Positions 33,534 through 37,440 of a stretch of 37,440 bases of DNA are shown here, one piece after another (the stretch's first letter is position 1; each line of letters begins with the position of its first letter). The DNA is from Desulfobulbus rhabdoformis. Its GTDB lineage: Bacteria; Desulfobacterota; Desulfobulbia; Desulfobulbales; Desulfobulbaceae. The stretch spans positions 1 to 37,440 of the forward strand of contig NZ_JAFFQA010000048.1 in NCBI RefSeq assembly GCF_016919065.1, written 5' to 3'. The notes beneath the pieces were generated by a model. The model had not been told where the DNA came from. It saw only the letters and a program-made list of their open reading frames with translations, and made no database searches. Made by a program: the position numbers and the translations under genes.

Positions 33534-34211
33534 ATGGTGTTTGACTGGAGTCCTGTTCTTTTGAGTTTGAAATTGGCCACCACCACAACCCTTGTGTTGC
33601 TGGTGGTGGGCACTCCTGTAGCCTGGTGGCTTGCACGAACACGTCATTGGAGTAAGCAACCTATTGCAACTGTGGTGGCTTTGCCTCTGGTACTCCCCCC
33701 AACAGTCTTGGGTTTCTACCTGCTAATTATGTTAGGGCCCAAAGGTCCAGTAGGCCATTTCACCCAGGCTATCGGGCTCGGCACCTTACCCTTTACCTTT
33801 CCGGGGCTCGTGGTGGCCTCCGTCTTTTATTCGTTTCCCTTTGTTGTGCAGCCGCTTCAAAACGCCTTTGAGGTAATCGGCGATCGGCCACTGGAGGTTG
33901 CAGCGACCCTGCGTGCTTCCATGTGGGATCGTTTTTGGAGTGTCGCTGTGCCCCTCGCTCGCCCCGGATTTCTCACTGCATCTGTTCTTGCTTTTGCTCA
34001 CACCATTGGGGAATTCGGAGTCGTTCTCATGGTGGGAGGCAATATCCCAGGAGAAACCAAGGTGTTATCGGTGGCTATCTACGATCACGTTGAGACCCTT
34101 GAGTATGAACAGGCTCACTGGCTTGCAGGGGGCATGGTGGTCTTTTCTTTTTTGGTCTTGCTCACTCTCTATCTGGTCAATAGCCGCCAGCAACGTACGT
34201 TTACTCTATGA
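33534..34211 (+). CDS. modB: Molybdate ABC transporter, permease
   Basis: This 225-residue protein has about five membrane helices and the EAA loop near residues 120-150 (AATLRASMWDRFWSVAVPLA). It closes with GEFGVVLMVGGNIPGET, a ModB signature. It starts 3 nt past the modA stop, with the GGAG of the modA end as ribosome binding site, and its stop overlaps modC (ATGA). It forms the membrane channel for the oxyanion. Confidence 0.95.
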   Translation: MVFDWSPVLLSLKLATTTTLVLLVVGTPVAWWLARTRHWSKQPIATVVALPLVLPPTVLGFYLLIMLGPKGPVGHFTQAIGLGTLPFTFPGLVVASVFYSFPFVVQPLQNAFEVIGDRPLEVAATLRASMWDRFWSVAVPLARPGFLTASVLAFAHTIGEFGVVLMVGGNIPGETKVLSVAIYDHVETLEYEQAHWLAGGMVVFSFLVLLTLYLVNSRQQRTFTL

Positions 34212-35278
34212 ATAATTCTATAAATCTTTGTTTCAACACCAGTTTTGATGATTTTTCGCTGGATGTGAATCTTACTTTGCCAAGCCGTGGAATCAGTGCA
34301 CTGTTTGGTCATTCGGGTTGTGGCAAAACAACTCTGTTGCGGTGTATCGCCGGACTGCAACCAGCTGAAGGGCACCTCACCGTTGAGGAAGAAGTATGGC
34401 AAGATACCAACCGTTTTATGCCGGTGCACCAACGCTCCCTGGCCTATGTGTTCCAGGAGGCCAGTCTTTTTCCGCATTTGTCGGTTAAAAAAAATCTTCT
34501 CTATGGATTCGAACGCATTCCTAAAGAGCAACGGCGGGTTGCTTTTGACGATGCAGTATCCTGGCTTGGGTTAGAAGAACTCCTTGACCGCAATCCCGAT
34601 AAACTCTCTGGCGGACAGCGGCAACGTGTGGCCATCGCTCGCGCCCTGCTTGTTAGCCCACGTTTACTCCTGATGGACGAACCTCTCGCTGCCTTGGATA
34701 TAAAAAGTAAAAAAGAGATTCTTCCGTATCTCGAAAGACTACATGACGATCTCGATATACCGGTCATTTATGTCACTCATTCTCCTGCAGAAGTATCCCG
34801 TTTGGCCGATTATCTGGTGGTTCTGGATGGTGGTAGAGTTATTGCCAGCGGACCACTGGCCGATACTCTTTCACGACTTGATCTCCCTTTCAAATTTGGA
34901 GATGACACGGCGGTAGTCCTCGGATGCACTGTCGGTGAAGTTGATAACCATTGGCATCTGGTACGTGTCGATTTTCCTGACGGCAGCCTGTGGCTGCGTG
35001 ACCAGGGGGTATCTGTCGGCCAGCATGTCCGTGTTCGCGTTTTTGCAAGAGATGTGAGTCTGGCTGAAAATCCCGGCAAATCGAGCATCCAGAATGTTTT
35101 GCGTGGACGTGTTGATGCTTTGGGCGAGGACGAACATCCAGGGCTTATGCTGGTTCGTGTCCGTATCGGAAGCTCAATCTTACTGGCCCGAGTGACTCGA
35201 AGGGCCGCAGCAACGATTGGAATTCAGCAGGATATGACAATATGGGTACAGGTGAAATCGGTAGCTTTGGTTGAATAA
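34208..35278 (+). CDS. modC: Molybdate ABC transporter, ATPase
   Basis: This 356-residue protein has an ABC domain (1-230) with Walker A (GHSGCGKTT), LSGGQRQRVAIARAL, Walker B (LLLMDEPLAALD) and the switch His (YVTHSP). A C-terminal TOBE/MOP-like domain (about 285-355, NVLRGRVDALGEDEHPG) is typical of ModC and binds the oxyanion for feedback. Its start overlaps modB. The downstream AbrB-type gene begins 17 nt after its stop, within the same operon. Confidence 0.95.
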   Translation: MNNSINLCFNTSFDDFSLDVNLTLPSRGISALFGHSGCGKTTLLRCIAGLQPAEGHLTVEEEVWQDTNRFMPVHQRSLAYVFQEASLFPHLSVKKNLLYGFERIPKEQRRVAFDDAVSWLGLEELLDRNPDKLSGGQRQRVAIARALLVSPRLLLMDEPLAALDIKSKKEILPYLERLHDDLDIPVIYVTHSPAEVSRLADYLVVLDGGRVIASGPLADTLSRLDLPFKFGDDTAVVLGCTVGEVDNHWHLVRVDFPDGSLWLRDQGVSVGQHVRVRVFARDVSLAENPGKSSIQNVLRGRVDALGEDEHPGLMLVRVRIGSSILLARVTRRAAATIGIQQDMTIWVQVKSVALVE

Positions 35279-35295
35279 CCCAAAAGGAAAAGAAA

Positions 35296-36345
35296 ATGAT
35301 ACAACACGTATTGATAACCCTGCTGATCGGCGTAGCCGTCGGCTATCTTGCAAGGAAGATGAAGATTCCCGGTGGTTTTCTGGTCGGATCTTTAGTCGGA
35401 GCGGCCGCCTATAATATCTTTTTCGGAGCGGCGTATATGCCGAAAGAATCAAAGACCGTTATCCAGATTGTTGCCGGCGGTTTTATCGGCTGCATCATGG
35501 AAAAAAGTGATGTGCAACGCCTACAAAAAATTATCAAACCCATTGTCTTCATGATAACCGCATTACTGGTATTGAATCTAGGTGGCGGATTTTTGATCTG
35601 GAAGAGCAGCACGATGGATCTTCTGACTTCATTGATGTGTATAGTCCCTGGAGGAATCAGCGACACCCCTATTCTTGCCGCCGATATGGGGGCGGATGGG
35701 CCGAAGGTCGCCGTCATGCAGATTATACGTCAGGTGCTCGGCATAGGGGTTTTCCCCGGCTTAATCATGCTCTATGACAAGGCAAAGGGTGCCTATGATA
35801 TAGAAGGGCGCGGATATGTCGAAAAAAGAAAGAAATCCAAGACCCACTCCACTGCGGCGTGTTTGTGTACGTTAATGGTTGCAACCGTTTTCGGTTTGAT
35901 AGGAAAATTTTCAGGTATTCCTTCCGGAACTTTTATGTTCGCGATTCTCTCTACCATGGTGCTGAAGCTTTATTTTGATTTTGCGTACATTCCAAGACCG
36001 CTGAAAATGTTTGCGCAAATATTGAGTGGCAGCTATCTCGGCAGCACGATCTGTATGGCCGATGTCATGGAGCTTCAGGGGATGTTCATTCCACTTGCCA
36101 TTATTTTTTCCGGATACGCACTGAACTGCCTTATTACGGGATCACTTATTCGACGCTTCTGTTCCTTTACAAGAAAAGAGTCCATGCTGATTACAACACC
36201 GGCTGGGGCATCTGACATGGCTCTTATTTCAGCCGATCTCGGCGTAAACAACACTGATGTCGTTATCCTTCAAGTCGTACGAGCTGTTGTGGTAATGACC
36301 TTTTTCCCGCAATTGATGTATGTCATTGCTACACATTTCAACTAA
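35296..36345 (+). CDS. AbrB-family (PF05145-type) integral membrane protein, putative transporter
   Basis: This 349-residue protein has about ten membrane helices in two similar halves, each with a glycine-rich signature: LMCIVPGGISDTPILAADMG (about 112-131) and LITTPAGASDMALISADLG (about 296-314). This duplication defines the AbrB/PF05145 membrane family, once misnamed ammonia monooxygenase. Members are thought to be transporters, but substrates are largely unknown. AAAGGA precedes the ATG. It is cotranscribed with modABC upstream and gap downstream (18-nt gap). Its presence suggests movement of a small anion or organic acid connected with the operon's oxyanion. Confidence 0.85.
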   Translation: MIQHVLITLLIGVAVGYLARKMKIPGGFLVGSLVGAAAYNIFFGAAYMPKESKTVIQIVAGGFIGCIMEKSDVQRLQKIIKPIVFMITALLVLNLGGGFLIWKSSTMDLLTSLMCIVPGGISDTPILAADMGADGPKVAVMQIIRQVLGIGVFPGLIMLYDKAKGAYDIEGRGYVEKRKKSKTHSTAACLCTLMVATVFGLIGKFSGIPSGTFMFAILSTMVLKLYFDFAYIPRPLKMFAQILSGSYLGSTICMADVMELQGMFIPLAIIFSGYALNCLITGSLIRRFCSFTRKESMLITTPAGASDMALISADLGVNNTDVVILQVVRAVVVMTFFPQLMYVIATHFN

Positions 36346-36363
36346 TTAATAGAGAACTAAGAT

Positions 36364-37380
36364 ATGAGCACAAAAATAGCAATCAACGGATTCGGCAGGA
36401 TCGGTAGGATATTTTTCAAACAGGTTTTTTCCAATCCGGACTACGAAATCCAGGTCATTAACGATCCGGCCACTCCGGAGATGATGGCCTATCTGCTTAA
36501 ATACGATTCCACCCTCGGGACGTATGATTTGGCCGACACCATACAGCATGGTGATTCGTCCATTGAGGTAGGAGGCAGACGTATTCCGGTGACCCATGTG
36601 ATGAACGCGGATCAGGAGAGGCTGCCATGGGGCGCGCATGGGGTTGAGGTAGTCGTCGATTGTTCAGGGGCTTACCTGTCTCGTGAAAAGGCACAAAAAC
36701 ACCTGGATGCCGGCGCCGAAAAGGTCCTTATCTCTTTTCCCGGCGGTGAAGGTGTGCCAACCATTGTCTATGGTGTCAACTCGGACATACTGAAACCGGA
36801 AGACCGAATTATCTCGGCTGCATCCTGTTCGACAAACGGGCTAGCCCCAATGGTACAGGCTTTACATCAATATGCTCCCATTCTGTCAGGGACAATGACA
36901 GTCGTTCACGGTTACACTTCGACACAGATGCTGGTCGATAACGCTCAGAGAAAAAACAACCTCAGACGATCGAGAGCGGCGGCGAACAATGTTATACCAA
37001 CGACCGCAGAGGCGGCAGTAGCGGTTGGGCTGGTCATCCCGGAGTTAAACGGAAAACTGATGGGATCCGCAGTCAGGGTTCCGATTCCCGCCGGTTGTTT
37101 TATCAATTTTGTCGCTGAGATTCAAATAGACGATGTAACCGGGGCACAGATCAATGCGGCGATGAAAGCGGCCTCATCAGAAGTGTTCGGCTATACGGAG
37201 GAGGAATACGTATCATCTGATATTGTCGGAATGCGCTACGCATCGCTCTTCGACGCAACCCAGACAATGGTCTGCCGAACTTCCGAGCATACTTTTCAAG
37301 TACGCTGTGCGACATGGTTCGACAATGAGAGTTCGTTTGTCAGTCAGATGGTCCGATGTCTTCATCTGTTAGCAAAATAG
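36364..37380 (+). CDS. gap: Divergent glyceraldehyde-3-phosphate dehydrogenase-like protein
   Basis: This 338-residue GAPDH-fold protein has the Rossmann motif INGFGRIGR, catalytic C155 (SAASCSTNGLAP) and H182 (VVHGYTSTQ). Key surrounding residues differ from housekeeping enzymes: the usual SNASCTTNCLAP, HAYTNDQ and RVPTPNVSVVDL appear here as SAASCSTNGLAP, HGYTSTQ and RVPIPAGCFINF. It may act on glyceraldehyde 3-phosphate with an alternative oxyanion in place of phosphate, or on another aldehyde. It is the last gene of the mod-AbrB operon, away from other glycolytic genes. The ribosome binding site is weak (GAGAAC). Confidence 0.85.
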   Translation: MSTKIAINGFGRIGRIFFKQVFSNPDYEIQVINDPATPEMMAYLLKYDSTLGTYDLADTIQHGDSSIEVGGRRIPVTHVMNADQERLPWGAHGVEVVVDCSGAYLSREKAQKHLDAGAEKVLISFPGGEGVPTIVYGVNSDILKPEDRIISAASCSTNGLAPMVQALHQYAPILSGTMTVVHGYTSTQMLVDNAQRKNNLRRSRAAANNVIPTTAEAAVAVGLVIPELNGKLMGSAVRVPIPAGCFINFVAEIQIDDVTGAQINAAMKAASSEVFGYTEEEYVSSDIVGMRYASLFDATQTMVCRTSEHTFQVRCATWFDNESSFVSQMVRCLHLLAK

Positions 37381-37422
37381 ACTTGGCGGGACAACGACCA
37401 TCACCCAATCGGGAATCTCGAG

Positions 37423-37440
37423 TTTTTTTTTGGGGGGGGG
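37423..37440. other. Terminal T9-G9 homopolymer run
   Basis: The window ends in nine T then nine G residues, 43 nt past the GAPDH stop. The T-run could belong to a terminator, since a weak CCCAATCGGG dyad precedes it. The G-run, though, is more like a low-quality contig end than biology. Confidence 0.5.

Noticed and set aside
1..37440. tRNA, rRNA or CRISPR array
   Set aside because: No T-loop/cloverleaf pattern, rRNA signature or regularly spaced direct repeats were seen while reading both strands.

Overview
The window looks like chromosome of a free-living, motile, anaerobic Gram-negative bacterium, most likely a sulfate-reducing deltaproteobacterium (Desulfobacterota, Desulfobulbus-like). 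This is inferred from the gene set: a tungsten aldehyde:ferredoxin oxidoreductase beside an iron alcohol dehydrogenase, a TupABC tungstate transporter with a TaoR-family regulator, a MucR-type zinc-finger regulator, sigma-54 promoters, and a hybrid kinase with a PocR domain. No rRNA, tRNA or CRISPR array was seen.

Positions 1-9030 hold mostly minus-strand genes. They are the first 24 codons of an IS1634-family transposase running off the left edge, an isolated fliD behind a sigma-28-like promoter, a small unknown gene, a DUF2284 protein, a double-hotdog thioesterase, and a giant PocR/six-PAS hybrid histidine kinase. Positions 9386-13397 hold a P-type cation ATPase, a P-II protein gene behind a textbook sigma-54 promoter, and a MucR/Ros regulator. 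Positions 14180-17678 hold an MFS exporter divergent from a LysR regulator, which is followed by an M24 peptidase.

Positions 18105-31021 form a tungsten/aldehyde island. An iron alcohol dehydrogenase has a sigma-54 promoter and an upstream palindrome. Behind it come a tungsten aldehyde oxidoreductase (aor), a MoaD-like sulfur carrier, a MoeA, a second MoeA fused to a periplasmic-binding-protein-like (PBP) domain, a divergent ThiF/MoeB-like E1 enzyme, a small membrane protein, a TaoR-like regulator and tupABC. Together they would import tungstate, build the tungstopterin cofactor, insert it into AOR, and oxidise alcohol to aldehyde to acid with ferredoxin reduction.

Positions 31178-31508 hold the wreck of a serine resolvase. 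Beyond it lies a second metal-oxyanion module: a TaoR-family paralogue divergent from a tight operon modA-modB-modC, an AbrB-type membrane protein, and a divergent GAPDH. The GAPDH/AbrB pair in a molybdate-uptake operon is the least explained arrangement here. Non-coding features that stand out are a dispersed palindromic repeat family (two full copies of about 117 bp, one inside the predicted P-II gene leader), a 148-bp nested palindrome directly before tupA, and a series of stem-loops between adh and aor.
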